Shown here one piece after another: positions 9,615-19,148 of a stretch of 64,000 nt of DNA. The DNA comes from Halomonas sp. TA22 (GTDB lineage: Bacteria; Pseudomonadota; Gammaproteobacteria; Pseudomonadales; Halomonadaceae). The stretch's first letter is position 1. Every line of letters begins with the position of its first letter. The stretch lies in NCBI RefSeq assembly GCF_013009075.1, contig NZ_CP053108.1:2666001-2730000 (forward strand). The letters are read 5' to 3'. The notes beneath the pieces were generated by a model. It was not told the origin of the DNA, did not search any database, and was given only the letters and a program-made list of their open reading frames with translations. The position numbers were made by a program, and so were the translations under genes.

Positions 9615-10368
9615 CGCGCCTCCGCCTTCAGGAAGCGGCAGGCGCGACGATAGCTGGCGCCGCTGGCAGATGGACGAATTGGGCACGCCCCAGCGCGATC
9701 AGCAAGCGCGCGAGAAAGCACGGCATAATGCGATCCGTCAACAGGCCTTCAAACGGAATGCCGAATTCGAGGCACTCCGAGAACAGGCCCGCGAGGCCGC
9801 TCGCAAGGAGGGCTTTGAAGCGGGCCGCGCCGCCGGCTATGAGGAGGGCTACGCCCAAGGCTTGGGCGAAGGGCGTGCCGCCGGTGAGCAGGAACTGCAG
9901 CGTCAGGCGCACGAAATACTCTCGCCCCTTGCCCCGCTTTCGAACGGCTTCAAGGAGGCATTGAGTCGTCTCGATGACGATATCGCGGCTGACCTGGTCG
10001 ACCTCGCCCTGGCGACCGGACGCCAGTTGGCCGGCGATGCCCTCAAGGCACACCCGGAACAGGTACTGGAGATCGTCCGCGAACTTCTGCATTCAGAGCC
10101 GAGCCTCACCGGTCACCCGCGACTGTGGCTGCATCCCGATGACCTGGCGCTGGTCCAGGCGCACATGGGCAATGAGTTTTCCGCCGCCGGTTGGAAGCTT
10201 CAGCCCGATGCCCAGATCAGCCGTGGGGGATGTCGCGCCACCAGCGTCAGTGGCGAGCTGGATGCCACCTGGGAGCGTCGCTGGCAAAGCATCACGGATC
10301 AGATTCGCCAGCGTCAGCCCCGCATAAGCGATCCTGACGACGCCTCCGGTGAGGAGCAGGCATCATGA
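9607..10368 (+). CDS. fliH: Flagellar export ATPase regulator FliH
   Basis: FliH binds and restrains the export ATPase FliI and docks it to FliN. The 253-residue product has the family pattern: a polar N-terminus, an Ala/Glu/Arg-rich helix with repeated Gly ([20 protein letters not shown], GxxxG-like) around 70-95, and a conserved C-terminal domain. The ATG at 9607 is chosen over an upstream TTG because GGAG lies 9 bases before it. It overlaps fliG by 8 bases, and its stop overlaps the fliI start as ATGA. Confidence 0.95.
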   Translation: MSNAPPPSGSGRRDDSWRRWQMDELGTPQRDQQAREKARHNAIRQQAFKRNAEFEALREQAREAARKEGFEAGRAAGYEEGYAQGLGEGRAAGEQELQRQAHEILSPLAPLSNGFKEALSRLDDDIAADLVDLALATGRQLAGDALKAHPEQVLEIVRELLHSEPSLTGHPRLWLHPDDLALVQAHMGNEFSAAGWKLQPDAQISRGGCRATSVSGELDATWERRWQSITDQIRQRQPRISDPDDASGEEQAS

Positions 10369-11756
10369 CCCAAGCCAGCACGAATCCACATCACGCCCAC
10401 TGGCGGCAGACGCTTTCCAGCGTCACCGAGCGCATCACGGTGGTACCGCCCTATCGTGCCAGCGGACGGATCATTCGCGCCACCGGCATGGTGCTCGAAG
10501 CCGTGGGCCTGCAGGTGCCGCTCGGCAGCGCTTGTCGTATCGAACTCTCTTCACAGCATGCGGGCCAGGACGAGCGTTATGCCGAGGCGGAAGTGGTCGG
10601 CTTCGCCGGCGAGAAACTATTTCTCATGCCGTTGGCCGAGATTCACGGCCTGGCGCCCGGAGCGCGCGTCTTCCCGCTAGGCGACCGGGGTACCGGCAGC
10701 GCTCGCCGCTTTCCCTTGGGCGATTCCCTGCTGGGGCGCGTGGTCGATGGCAATGGCCGTCCGCTCGACGACAAGGGCTCTCTTGCGGACGCCTGTCATG
10801 ACACGCTTGCCACGCCATCACTCAACCCGCTGTCTCGTGCGCCGATAGAAGAGCAGATCGATGTCGGCATCCGCGCCATCAACGCCCTGCTCAGCGTAGG
10901 GCGTGGACAGCGCATGGGACTGTTTGCCGGCTCCGGCGTGGGCAAGTCGATGCTGCTTGGCATGATGGCTCGCTATACCCAAGCCGACGTGATCGTGGTC
11001 GGCCTGATTGGTGAGCGTGGCCGTGAGGTACAGGACTTCATCGATAACATTCTCGGTGAAGAGGGTCGCCGCCGGGCCGTGGTCGTCGCCGCCCCGGCAG
11101 ATACCTCGCCGCTTCAGCGTCTACAGGGAGCGGCCTATGCCACTCGCCTGGCAGAGGGGTTCCGCGATGCAGGACGCAACGTGCTATTGATCATGGATTC
11201 GCTGACGCGCTATGCCATGGCGCAGCGCGAAATCGCATTGGCCATCGGCGAGCCACCAGCAACCAAGGGTTACCCACCCTCCGTGTTTGCCAAGTTGCCG
11301 AGTCTGGTCGAGCGCGCCGGAAATGGCAAGCGTGGCGGCGGATCGATCACAGCCTTCTATACCGTGCTCACCGAAGGTGACGACCAGCAGGACCCGATTG
11401 CCGACTCGGCACGGGCAATACTCGATGGGCATATCGTGCTCTCCCGCTCGCTGGCGGAATCGGGCCACTATCCGGCAATCGACATAGAAGCGTCGATCAG
11501 CCGCGCCATGACCGCTATCGTGTCACCGGAGCAGCAGCGTCAGGCGCAGCAGTTCAAGCAGCACTTTTCACGTTACCAGCGTAATCGGGACCTGATCAGC
11601 GTTGGCGCCTACAGTCCAGGCCACGATCCGCGCCTCGATCAGGCCGTACAGCTCTATCCGCACCTGGAAGGCTTTCTGCAACAGCGTATCGATGAACGTG
11701 CCGAGATATCCCAGGCGCAGCTGGCGATGTCGGCACTCGTTGGAGGGGCGAATTGA
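10365..11756 (+). CDS. fliI: Flagellum-specific ATP synthase FliI
   Basis: FliI is the hexameric ATPase that energises and unloads substrates at the flagellar type III export gate. The 463-residue product shows Walker A GSGVGKS at about 189-195, the [10 protein letters not shown] segment, Walker B around [15 protein letters not shown] and the beta-subunit-like PPSVFAKLP region. It starts in an ATGA overlap with fliH and ends in a TGATG overlap with fliJ, giving tight translational coupling of the ATPase with its regulator and stalk. Confidence 0.98.
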   Translation: MTQASTNPHHAHWRQTLSSVTERITVVPPYRASGRIIRATGMVLEAVGLQVPLGSACRIELSSQHAGQDERYAEAEVVGFAGEKLFLMPLAEIHGLAPGARVFPLGDRGTGSARRFPLGDSLLGRVVDGNGRPLDDKGSLADACHDTLATPSLNPLSRAPIEEQIDVGIRAINALLSVGRGQRMGLFAGSGVGKSMLLGMMARYTQADVIVVGLIGERGREVQDFIDNILGEEGRRRAVVVAAPADTSPLQRLQGAAYATRLAEGFRDAGRNVLLIMDSLTRYAMAQREIALAIGEPPATKGYPPSVFAKLPSLVERAGNGKRGGGSITAFYTVLTEGDDQQDPIADSARAILDGHIVLSRSLAESGHYPAIDIEASISRAMTAIVSPEQQRQAQQFKQHFSRYQRNRDLISVGAYSPGHDPRLDQAVQLYPHLEGFLQQRIDERAEISQAQLAMSALVGGAN

Positions 11757-12217
11757 TGCAGCAGCAGCCTCTGGACATCCTGATCGGGCTGGCCCGCGAA
11801 TCGCGCGACAATGCCGGACAGACGCTAGCCAGCGAAAGACGCTCTCAGCAACAGACCAAAGAGCAGGTCGACACGTTGGGCCGCTACCGTCTTGAGTATG
11901 CACAGCGCCTACAGCAGGCGATGCACGATGGTATCGACCCTGCCACCATGCATAACTATCAACAGTTTCTCGCCTCGCTTGATGCAGCGATCGTTCGCGC
12001 CAAGAAGGCCCTCGAAGAGCAGCAACAACGGGTCATGGCCAGTCAACACCACTGGCAGCAGGAGCAGAGCAAACTCTCCTCCTACGATACCCTCGCCTCG
12101 CGCCGCCAGATGCAGGCCAGGCAGCATGAGAACCGCCGCGAGCTTCGCAGTAGCGATGAGTCGACCGCCATCTCTCTGGCACGCAGGCGCGCAAGCGATC
12201 CCAACGATACATACTGA
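11756..12217 (+). CDS. fliJ: Flagellar export stalk/chaperone protein FliJ
   Basis: FliJ is the coiled-coil stalk inserted in the FliI hexamer and helps escort export chaperones. The 153-residue product is almost entirely charged and Gln-rich helix, as expected for the family. The only landmark is the coiled coil spanning most of its length, so position after fliI is the stronger evidence. The ATG at 11756 shares one base with the fliI stop, and GGAGGGG lies 7 bases upstream. A TTG one codon earlier is possible but less likely. Confidence 0.9.
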   Translation: MQQQPLDILIGLARESRDNAGQTLASERRSQQQTKEQVDTLGRYRLEYAQRLQQAMHDGIDPATMHNYQQFLASLDAAIVRAKKALEEQQQRVMASQHHWQQEQSKLSSYDTLASRRQMQARQHENRRELRSSDESTAISLARRRASDPNDTY

Positions 12218-12227
12218 ACGATAGCGT

Positions 12228-12266
12228 CGATGCGTCGCATCGCCGGTACGCCCGAGGTTCTCGGGC
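12228..12266 (+). repeat. Two adjacent short inverted repeats before fliK
   Basis: CGATGCG-T-CGCATCG (12228-12242) is a perfect interrupted palindrome. Eight bases later GCCCGAG (12250-12256), GTT and CTCGGGC (12260-12266) form a 7-bp hairpin with a 3-base loop. Both lie in the 70-base fliJ-fliK gap, directly upstream of the fliK ribosome-binding site. No T-run follows. Confidence 0.6.
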
Positions 12267-12287
12267 ATGCCTGAGACAGGAGGCAAA

Positions 12288-13655
12288 ATGGATATCACGA
12301 CACTACTGGCCATGGCCACAAGCAAGGCCCCCTCCCAGTCGACTCAGGTCGGCGCCACACTGGACACCGGCTTCGCCCTGGCGCTGCAGCAGGTGGCCCA
12401 TCAGACGGCAAGGCAAGGGGGGCCCATGCCTGCTGCTGCTGGCGAAGCCACCACCGCAAGCGTCGATGGCGCTGCCGTCGGTCCGGATTCGCTCGAGCTC
12501 ATGCCAGACGAGCCGGAGGGAGCGGCGCTGCCTATCGCCCTTACCCCGCTGGCTGAGAGCATCGCTCGTGCCGGCAATGCCGTGTCGAAAACGGATGACC
12601 TTGGGCGCTCCGCTGAACGTCAAGAGGCAATGCCGAGCAGCGATGCATCACTCTCCCATGAATACGAGCTATTGCGTTCTGCCGAGGAGGATCAGCTGGC
12701 CGAGATTCGTGAACGCATGGCACTGATCGCCGGTGCCGGTCTGGCACCCGCCTCCTCTGAAATGGTGACGGCAAGCCAGTGGGGGCGCGAGGCCTCGCTC
12801 CAGCAGCTTCAAGGCCGTGCCATGCCGACAGCGCAACTGAGCGATGTCCCCTCGACCAAGGCAGCGAGTATATCGTCAGGATTGTCTTCAGGGTCGTATT
12901 CACTGGCAGGGGATGAACTGCTGCTCGATCCCGCCCAGCAGCGGCAGGGCTCAGGCACCGCGCCACGTGAGATGGCAGGCAACTATCGTGCGGCCGATGC
13001 TCAGCTCAATGCCGCCCCCATGCCTAGCATCAATGCCCAAGGGGAAGTGAAACTTGAGGCCACGCCGATAGGTGGTACTCAATTCAGCGGCCGTGGTGAC
13101 TTCAATCAGCAAAGTGCTACCAGCGTTGCCGATACTGGCCTCGCCTCGGCAATTCCCGGCGCTTCGAGCGCTGCTCAGAGCACCTCTCCAGGTGTCGCGG
13201 GCGCCCCAACCGCCGCCCTGGCTGCCCCTGTCGCCAGCCAGCCCTGGGGGCAGCAGCTGGGCCAGCAACTGGTACGTCTTGCTCAAGGCGGCGATCAACG
13301 GGTCGAACTGCGCCTGAATCCCGCTGAGCTCGGTCCGCTCTCTATCACGTTGAAGATGAGTGAGCAAGGCGCCCAGGCCCAGTTCCTCTCGAACCATGCC
13401 CACGTCAGGGCCGCCGTCGAGCAGGCCATTCCGCAGCTGCGTGAAGCCCTTGAGGAGCAGGGGATATCGCTTGGTGAAACGATGGTGGGCGAGCACTCCC
13501 AAGGGCAGCAGGAGCAGCCGTCATTTGCACGCCAGAGCGAGCGCTCATCCAATATCTCATCTGGCACAGCCAACGGCGATGCTGATATCAACGATATCGG
13601 CACTCACCAAACGGTCGATCCCTTGCTCGAAGGGCGTGTCGATCTGTATGCCTGA
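12288..13655 (+). CDS. fliK: Flagellar hook-length control protein FliK
   Basis: FliK measures hook length and switches export specificity through FlhB. The 455-residue product has a long Ala/Ser/Gln/Pro-rich, low-complexity N-terminal region. It ends with the conserved hook-length domain (about 325-420), recognised by RVELRLNPAELGPLSITL and the helical VEQAIPQLREALEEQG. The ATG at 12288 is preferred to the one at 12267 because AGGAGG ends 4 bases before it. It is the last gene of the fliFGHIJK group; a 191-base gap follows before fliL. Confidence 0.93.
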   Translation: MDITTLLAMATSKAPSQSTQVGATLDTGFALALQQVAHQTARQGGPMPAAAGEATTASVDGAAVGPDSLELMPDEPEGAALPIALTPLAESIARAGNAVSKTDDLGRSAERQEAMPSSDASLSHEYELLRSAEEDQLAEIRERMALIAGAGLAPASSEMVTASQWGREASLQQLQGRAMPTAQLSDVPSTKAASISSGLSSGSYSLAGDELLLDPAQQRQGSGTAPREMAGNYRAADAQLNAAPMPSINAQGEVKLEATPIGGTQFSGRGDFNQQSATSVADTGLASAIPGASSAAQSTSPGVAGAPTAALAAPVASQPWGQQLGQQLVRLAQGGDQRVELRLNPAELGPLSITLKMSEQGAQAQFLSNHAHVRAAVEQAIPQLREALEEQGISLGETMVGEHSQGQQEQPSFARQSERSSNISSGTANGDADINDIGTHQTVDPLLEGRVDLYA

Positions 13656-13769
13656 GAGGCCCCCCACCTTCATATTCCCCTGCTTTCGCCGATATGACTC
13701 ACGTAGCATGAGCAAACCAGGAGGCCAAAGCGTGAAGATGGGCGCTTAAGGTCGGCCTTTTCAAACCAT

Positions 13770-13790
13770 GGCGATGGCTCGGCTATCGCC
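13770..13790 (+). repeat. Hairpin in the fliK-fliL gap
   Basis: GGCGAT and ATCGCC enclose a 9-base loop in the 191-base gap between fliK and fliL. It might mark the end of the fliK transcript, but there is no clean T-run after it. No promoter is obvious in the gap. Confidence 0.35.
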
Positions 13791-13846
13791 ATAATTGTCT
13801 CTGGATCGGACCATAGCTGGTCGACTAATTGATGGTGGCAAACACA

Positions 13847-14332
13847 ATGGCAAAGACTCGTACTGAAGGTGGCCGTAAGCCCTGGTGGATCATCGGCATC
13901 CTGATCATTCTCTTCTCCATGGGCAGCTCCGCGGCCATGTTCTACTTCATGGACGGTCGCAGCGGCGATGCCCCCAGCGCAGCGCAGGTTCAAGTCGAAG
14001 CGCCTCGCGCCGCCGAGCCAATCTTCGTCAACGTCTCCCCCTTCACCGTGAACTTGCAAAGCCGTCACTACGATCAGCGCCTGCTTTACATGGGGCTGTC
14101 GCTGCGGGTTGGCGATGTCGCGACACAAGAGGTGATCACTACCCACATGCCACAGGTACGTAGCCGACTTCTCATGCTGCTCTCTAGTCAGGAGGCCGAA
14201 ACGCTGACCACGCCGGAGGGCAAGCAGGCGCTCACCAACGATATCCTGGCACTGTTCGACCAGCCCTTGACCGATCCGCAACCGTTCTTGACGATCAACG
14301 ACGTGCTCTACACCGACTTCATTGTCCAGTAG
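13847..14332 (+). CDS. fliL: Flagellar basal body-associated protein FliL
   Basis: FliL is a single-pass inner-membrane protein near the stator that supports motor function. The 161-residue product has a short basic N-terminus, one membrane segment (about 14-36, WWIIGILIILFSMGSSAAMF) and a periplasmic domain with FVNVSPFTVNL and the C-terminal VLYTDFIVQ. ATGs occur at 13832 and 13847. The second is chosen because GGTGG lies 8 bases before it, but the choice is not secure. It begins the fliLMNOPQR group. Confidence 0.92.
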   Translation: MAKTRTEGGRKPWWIIGILIILFSMGSSAAMFYFMDGRSGDAPSAAQVQVEAPRAAEPIFVNVSPFTVNLQSRHYDQRLLYMGLSLRVGDVATQEVITTHMPQVRSRLLMLLSSQEAETLTTPEGKQALTNDILALFDQPLTDPQPFLTINDVLYTDFIVQ

Positions 14333-14395
14333 AACGCTTTCTCTCGTCGTCGCCAGACGGTCATTTCCCTGAGTCCGACAGAAGCGCATAGCCAC

Positions 14396-15442
14396 ATGTC
14401 CCAAGACGATCTGCTCTCGCAGGAAGAGATCGATGCCCTTCTCAAGGGTGTCAGCGGTGAGGAAGACGCCGCTCCGACCGATAACGACGGCGCACGCGTG
14501 CGTCCCTACGATCCGGCCACTCAGCACCGGGTGATCCGAGAGCGCCTGCATGCGCTGGAGATCATCAACGAGCGTTTTGCCCGGCACTTCCGGATGAGCC
14601 TGTTCAACCTGCTCAGACGTAGCGCCGATATCACCGTCGATGCGGTCAAATATCAAAGTTACAGTGAATTCGCCCGCAACGTTCCGGTACCGACCAACCT
14701 GAACTTGATCGCCCTCAAGCCCTTACGAGGCTCAGCCTTGGTGGTATTTCCTCCAAGCCTGGTGTTCATGGTGGTCGACAATCTGTTCGGTGGCGATGGA
14801 CGCTTTCTTACCAAGTCCGAGGGGCGTGAGTTCACGCATACCGAGCAGCGCATCATTCGCCGCCTGCTGGCACTTGCTATCGATGCCTATCAAGAGTCGT
14901 GGCGCTCGGTCTACCCTCTCGAGGTCGACTTCCTGCGCTCCGAGATGCAGGTGAAGTTCGCCAACATCACAAGCTCTCCCAACGAGATCGTGGTGAACAG
15001 CACCTTCCATCTCGAAGTCGGCAACTTGAGCAGCGACTTCCAGATATGCATGCCCTACTCGATGATCGAGCCACTGCGCGACCAGCTCAGCGGACCGCTG
15101 ACCGATAGCCATCCTGAAGAGGAGCGCCAGTGGGAGCAGCGCATGGCCGGCGAGATCAAGCAGTCACATGTCGAGTTGATCGCCGACTTCGTCGAAGTCT
15201 CGAGCTCCATCGGACGTGTGATGTCGCTCAAGAAAGGCGACGTGCTCTCCATCGAGTTGCCCGAGATCGTTACCGCTCGTGTCGACGGCGTACCTGTCAT
15301 GAAGTGTGAATATGGCAGCCAGCAGGGCCAGCGCGCATTACGTGTCCACGAGTTGATCGAACACGCCCCGTCATCCAAGTCGGCCAAGGAAACTTTCGTC
15401 AAAGGGTCAACGCCGCAAGCCAAGGAATCGAAACATGACTGA
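14396..15442 (+). CDS. fliM: Flagellar motor switch protein FliM
   Basis: FliM is the C-ring component that binds phosphorylated CheY and contacts FliG and FliN. The 348-residue product begins with the CheY-binding segment MSQDDLLSQEEIDALLKGV. The CheC-like middle domain follows (about 45-240), and the C-terminal SpoA domain (about 250-325) ends it. The start is preceded by only a weak ribosome-binding site. It overlaps fliN by 8 bases. CheY itself is outside this window. Confidence 0.98.
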   Translation: MSQDDLLSQEEIDALLKGVSGEEDAAPTDNDGARVRPYDPATQHRVIRERLHALEIINERFARHFRMSLFNLLRRSADITVDAVKYQSYSEFARNVPVPTNLNLIALKPLRGSALVVFPPSLVFMVVDNLFGGDGRFLTKSEGREFTHTEQRIIRRLLALAIDAYQESWRSVYPLEVDFLRSEMQVKFANITSSPNEIVVNSTFHLEVGNLSSDFQICMPYSMIEPLRDQLSGPLTDSHPEEERQWEQRMAGEIKQSHVELIADFVEVSSSIGRVMSLKKGDVLSIELPEIVTARVDGVPVMKCEYGSQQGQRALRVHELIEHAPSSKSAKETFVKGSTPQAKESKHD

Positions 15443-15935
15443 TCCCAAGAACCCCGATCAGAACGCCTCCAATACGTCACAAGCGCCGCTTGAGGATGAC
15501 TGGGCCAGCGCCATGGCGGAGCAGCAAGACAACAGTGCGAGTGATGACGACCCTTGGGCGGAGGCATTGGCCGAGCAGGGCGCCAGCGAACCCGAGGTGG
15601 CACCACCCCAGGTGGAATCCGCCGGGGCGCAGGTGTTCAAGCCCCTGGACAAGGGCCAGAGCGGCGGCGCCATGCGCGACCTCGAAATGGTGATGGACAT
15701 TCCCGTCAAGCTCACCGTCGAGCTGGGCCGTACGCGCATCACCATCAAGCAGCTCCTCGAGCTGGCCCAAGGGTCGGTGATTGAGCTCGAAGGACTCGCC
15801 GGCGAGCCAATGGATATCCTGATCAATGGCTATCTGATCGCTCAGGGAGAGGTCGTGGTCGTTGATGACAAGTACGGGATTCGCATCACGGAAATCATTA
15901 CCCCTTCCGAGCGAGTGCAGAAACTCAATCGATGA
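15435..15935 (+). CDS. fliN: Flagellar motor switch protein FliN
   Basis: FliN forms the bottom of the C ring and the docking site for FliH. The 166-residue product has a long acidic, Gln/Ala-rich N-terminal extension (about 1-85) and the C-terminal SpoA domain with DIPVKLTVELGRTRITIKQL and the typical ending RITEIITPSERVQKL. It overlaps fliM by 8 bases and fliO by 4. The acidic extension is longer than in the shortest FliN proteins but is common in gammaproteobacteria. Confidence 0.97.
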   Translation: MTDPKNPDQNASNTSQAPLEDDWASAMAEQQDNSASDDDPWAEALAEQGASEPEVAPPQVESAGAQVFKPLDKGQSGGAMRDLEMVMDIPVKLTVELGRTRITIKQLLELAQGSVIELEGLAGEPMDILINGYLIAQGEVVVVDDKYGIRITEIITPSERVQKLNR

Positions 15936-16489
15936 GCGAGCTGCTTTCCACCACCGCACTCGACGCTGCTCAGCAAGTCGCCCAGAGGGAGGGAGGCCAG
16001 CTGGCCCCCGTCATGGAGCGCTCCTACTTCGACAGGCCACTCCTGGAAAGCGCGACAGTGGATACGGCCACTGCCAGCGGCGATACGCTGCTGGGCATGG
16101 CCGCGATGGGCAAGACTGCCGCCGCACTGGCGCTGGTGATCGCCATCATCCTGCTATGCAGTTATTTGCTGCGCCGGCTGGGGCCCAATCGCCACTTTCA
16201 GAATCAACGCCTGAAAGTCGTTGGCAGCACGGCGGTGGGTAGTCGCGAGCGTGTGGTCATCGTCGAGGTGGAAGACACCTGGCTGGTGTTGGGCGTCGGT
16301 GGAGGACAGGTGAACAAGCTGCATGAACTGTCGGCACCCATCGAACCGGCGCGGAGTGTCACTCCCCCGGATCCCGAGAAAACAGGCGCGGAGGCGACGA
16401 GCTTCGCTGGCCGCTTCGCTTACGCGCTGAAGCACAATGCAACACAGACACTGGGCCGAGCGCGCCATCGCTCACGGGGAGAGTCGTGA
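15932..16489 (+). CDS. fliO: Flagellar export assembly protein FliO
   Basis: FliO is a bitopic membrane protein that helps assemble the FliP-FliR export gate. The 185-residue product has a predicted membrane segment at about 64-81 ([17 protein letters not shown]). The cytoplasmic FliO core follows, with [20 protein letters not shown] and the GGGQV region. It overlaps fliN by an ATGA junction and fliP by a GTGA junction. The assignment rests on the core plus its exact place between fliN and fliP. Confidence 0.93.
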   Translation: MSELLSTTALDAAQQVAQREGGQLAPVMERSYFDRPLLESATVDTATASGDTLLGMAAMGKTAAALALVIAIILLCSYLLRRLGPNRHFQNQRLKVVGSTAVGSRERVVIVEVEDTWLVLGVGGGQVNKLHELSAPIEPARSVTPPDPEKTGAEATSFAGRFAYALKHNATQTLGRARHRSRGES

Positions 16490-17253
16490 CCCATATCGTC
16501 AATCGCCACGCTGCGGCCTGCTGTCTCGCGTTACTGGCCCTGCTGCTAACGGCGCTGCCTTCGACGGCGCTTGCCCAGGCAATTCCCGGACTGATCAGCG
16601 AGCCTACCGGCGATGGCGGCCAGCAGTGGTCCATCCAGCTGCAAACCCTGCTGCTGCTTAGCTCGATGGCCTTTCTTCCGGCCTTGCTACTGATGATGAC
16701 CGGCTTCACCCGTATCGTCATCGTATTGAGTTTGCTACGTACCGCAATGGGTACACAGTCGGCGCCGCCCAACCAAGTTCTACTGGGACTGGCACTATTC
16801 CTGACCTTTTTCGTGATGTCGCCGGTGTTTTCTCAGGTCTATGAGAGTGCCTGGGTACCGCTCTCTAACAATGACATCAATTTCGAGCAATTCTTGACCA
16901 TTGGCAGCCAGCCTTTCCGCGAATTCATGCTGGCGCAGACCCGTGAGCCCGACCTGGCACTATTCGCTCGGCTGGCTGATGTCGGCCCTATGCAGGGGCC
17001 TGAAGACGTGCCCATGCGAGTACTGATGCCGGCATTCGTCACCAGTGAACTCAAGACCGCCTTTCAGATCGGCTTTACCATCTTCATTCCGTTTCTGATC
17101 ATCGATCTGGTGGTCGCCAGCGTCCTGATGTCGCTGGGCATGATGATGGTGCCGCCGGCAACCATCTCCCTGCCCTTCAAACTGATGCTGTTCGTGCTGG
17201 TAGATGGCTGGCAATTGATCATCGGCTCACTGGCTGAAAGCTTCTACCTATGA
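16486..17253 (+). CDS. fliP: Flagellar export gate protein FliP
   Basis: FliP is the main subunit of the FliPQR export gate in the MS ring. The 255-residue product starts with a cleavable signal peptide (about 1-31, ending near STALAQA), which is typical of FliP. Four membrane segments follow, together with the signatures [17 protein letters not shown] and [20 protein letters not shown]. It starts at a GTG that overlaps the fliO stop. fliQ begins 34 bases downstream. Confidence 0.97.
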   Translation: MTHIVNRHAAACCLALLALLLTALPSTALAQAIPGLISEPTGDGGQQWSIQLQTLLLLSSMAFLPALLLMMTGFTRIVIVLSLLRTAMGTQSAPPNQVLLGLALFLTFFVMSPVFSQVYESAWVPLSNNDINFEQFLTIGSQPFREFMLAQTREPDLALFARLADVGPMQGPEDVPMRVLMPAFVTSELKTAFQIGFTIFIPFLIIDLVVASVLMSLGMMMVPPATISLPFKLMLFVLVDGWQLIIGSLAESFYL

Positions 17254-17287
17254 CGCCCCCTACGCTACCTGACAGGAGCGCAGCAAC

Positions 17288-17557
17288 ATGACCCCCGAAG
17301 TGGTAATGAGCATGGCCTACCAAGGCATGCGCGTCACGTTATTACTGGCCGCGCCTCTGCTGATCACGGCCCTATTGACGGGTCTGATCGTGAGTCTCTT
17401 TCAGGCAGCGACCCAGATCAATGAAATGACGCTCTCCTTCATCCCTAAGATACTGGGTGTCTTTACCGTGCTTGTTCTCGCCGGACCGTGGCTACTCAAG
17501 TTGATCACCGATTTTACTCGCGATCTGTTCACCAACATTCCGCTGATGTTGATCTAG
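17288..17557 (+). CDS. fliQ: Flagellar export gate protein FliQ
   Basis: FliQ is the small two-helix membrane subunit of the export gate. The 89-residue product has the family length, two membrane segments (about 13-39 and 52-72) and the conserved TQINEMTLSFIPK loop between them. AGGAG lies upstream of the ATG. It sits between fliP and fliR with short gaps, in one transcription unit. Confidence 0.97.
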   Translation: MTPEVVMSMAYQGMRVTLLLAAPLLITALLTGLIVSLFQAATQINEMTLSFIPKILGVFTVLVLAGPWLLKLITDFTRDLFTNIPLMLI

Positions 17558-17564
17558 CCTTGCC

Positions 17565-18356
17565 ATGGTAGAGGTCACCTTTGCCCAGCTCCAGGCCTGG
17601 TTACTGCTATTCTTCTGGCCTTTCGTGCGCATCTCGGCTTTCCTGATGGCTTCGCCGCTGCTTGGCCACTCAAGCGTGCCTAACCAGGCTAAGATCGGCT
17701 TGGCGGTTCTGCTCACGGTCGTGGTCGGCCCTACCTTGCCACCCCTGCCCGATGTACCGATGCTCTCCTGGGCCAGTCTTGGCATCATGATCGAACAGAT
17801 GCTGATCGGTATCGCCATCGGTTTGACCATGCACGTCATGTACGCTGTGGTTCAGGCAGCAGGTGAATTCATAGGACTTCAGATGGGTCTGGCGTTCGCC
17901 ACCTTCTTCTCGCCGGACACGGGCGCCAACACCATGATCCTGTCGCGGCTATTCTTCATGATCACGCTGCTGATGTTCCTGGCCTTCAATGGCCATCTCA
18001 TCCTGATCGAGATTGTCGCCTCCACCTTCTTCATGCTGCCGATAGGCATGGGTGGCTTCAATGCAAGCGCCTTCGAGCTGCTTGTGCGCTTTGGCGGCAC
18101 CATTTTCGCGTCGGGGATGCTACTGGCCCTGCCGCTGGTAGGGCCGCTACTGATCATCAACCTGTCGATGGGCATTCTCAACCGTTCAGCACCGCAGCTG
18201 ACGGTCTTCAATATCGGTTTTCCCGCCTCGCTTACCGTCGGGCTGTTTCTGCTGATGGTGCTGATGTCCGATATCGGACGATTCCTTCAACGACTGTTTG
18301 GCGATAGCCTGCTGTTTCTCAGGCAACTGCTCGATGCCATGGCCCCGCTGAGCTGA
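17565..18356 (+). CDS. fliR: Flagellar export gate protein FliR
   Basis: FliR completes the helical FliP-FliQ-FliR export gate. The 263-residue product is very hydrophobic with about six membrane segments. It shows the conserved FliR segments VQAAGEFIGLQMGLAFATFF and LLIINLSMGILNRSAPQLTVF. It is the last gene of the plus-strand fli series. flhB and flhA, which often follow, are not here. Only 10 bases separate its stop from the convergent flhE. Confidence 0.97.
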   Translation: MVEVTFAQLQAWLLLFFWPFVRISAFLMASPLLGHSSVPNQAKIGLAVLLTVVVGPTLPPLPDVPMLSWASLGIMIEQMLIGIAIGLTMHVMYAVVQAAGEFIGLQMGLAFATFFSPDTGANTMILSRLFFMITLLMFLAFNGHLILIEIVASTFFMLPIGMGGFNASAFELLVRFGGTIFASGMLLALPLVGPLLIINLSMGILNRSAPQLTVFNIGFPASLTVGLFLLMVLMSDIGRFLQRLFGDSLLFLRQLLDAMAPLS

Positions 18357-18359
18357 CGG

Positions 18360-18373
18360 CCATTGATCAATGG
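18360..18373. repeat. 14-bp perfect palindrome at the fliR/flhE convergence
   Basis: CCATTGATCAATGG is its own reverse complement. It starts four bases after the fliR stop and covers the flhE stop codon. Its position between two converging operons suggests a bidirectional end signal, although no T-run flanks it. Confidence 0.7.
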
Positions 18374-18783
18374 TAGTTGACGATAAGTTGCAGCTCGCGC
18401 ACCTCGACCATCTTCTTCTGGCCCTGGGGCAGCGCGAAACGAAAATGCATCGGTCGGGTGGCTGAGCGCCCAGCCAGAGCAAGGCTGCTGCCTCGCGCCT
18501 GATTGAGCGTAATGCAGTCATTCTCCTGGCACAGCCAGGCACGCACCTGGGTACCGGGTGGCAGGCGATACTGCCAACTGACGCTATGGATTCGCGCCCC
18601 ACGTGACACGGCGCTGCCATCGGAGAACTGCATGGGCGCAGAGTGCGTCTCTCTCTCGGCCATGGCCACACGCACACTCGGTGCCGAAACCACCCAGCTG
18701 CCGGAGGCCATAACGCCCAAGGGCGCCATCAAAGCGCCCGCAATCACCCACCGCAACATCGCCCCGCGGTACGTTCTACCCAT
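18367..18783 (-). CDS. flhE: FlhE-like periplasmic flagellar protein
   Basis: In enterobacteria FlhE is a small periplasmic protein that affects flagellar export and proton leakage through the export gate. This 138-residue product has a signal peptide (about 1-25, ending near GVMASG). The FlhE pattern follows: a WQYRLPPGTQVRAWLC segment, a second Cys shortly after (CLCQ..CITL spacing), PMHFRF and the terminal QLIVNYH, close to the family ending QVIVNYR. The identification is by eye from these motifs. The ATG shares one base with the fliT stop. FlhE normally follows flhBA, so its place here is unusual. Confidence 0.78.
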   Translation of the reverse strand: MGRTYRGAMLRWVIAGALMAPLGVMASGSWVVSAPSVRVAMAERETHSAPMQFSDGSAVSRGARIHSVSWQYRLPPGTQVRAWLCQENDCITLNQARGSSLALAGRSATRPMHFRFALPQGQKKMVEVRELQLIVNYH

Positions 18784-19109
18784 CACTGGCTGTGAGCGCC
18801 ATAAGCGCGATGCAATTTGCCCTGTCGGCGCGTAATATTCATCAGGCGACTCAACTCCTCACGACGAGACCCCATCAACTTGCGGATCTCGCGATCGTGT
18901 TCGAGAAGCTCACCGAGCAACTGCTGCTTGCGTCGCAAGATAGTGGGATCCTGCTGAGGCGTCGCGTCGGCGTTCTGTACGCGCTCGAACTGCTCACGAT
19001 ACTCAGCCTCGAGATCGGTCAAGGCATCCCAATCGGAGCGCTTCAGCGCTTCCAGTAATCGTGCGGCGCTTGACAGCAGAGACTGATAACTGGCGATCAT
19101 CTCACTCAT
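18783..19109 (-). CDS. fliT: FliT-like flagellar export chaperone
   Basis: FliT is the export chaperone for the filament cap FliD and in enterobacteria also restrains FlhDC. The 108-residue product is a helical, highly charged protein of the right size with little sequence conservation. Identification rests on this and on its place 39 bases after fliD. The ATG at 19109 is preferred to an upstream in-frame start because AGGGGAT lies just before it. fliS, usually found between fliD and fliT, is absent. Confidence 0.75.
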   Translation of the reverse strand: MSEMIASYQSLLSSAARLLEALKRSDWDALTDLEAEYREQFERVQNADATPQQDPTILRRKQQLLGELLEHDREIRKLMGSRREELSRLMNITRRQGKLHRAYGAHSQ

Positions 19110-19148
19110 GGGATATCCCCTACTGTCTTGCCGCATATCAACGACCCA

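Noticed and set aside
13688-13695. GCCGATAT, a possible sigma-28 -10 element between fliK and fliL
   Set aside because: The sequence 11 bases upstream does not resemble TAAAGTTT, so there is no -35 element.
13708-13749. 13-residue reading frame in the fliK-fliL gap
   Set aside because: It is too short, has no convincing ribosome-binding site and no recognisable content.
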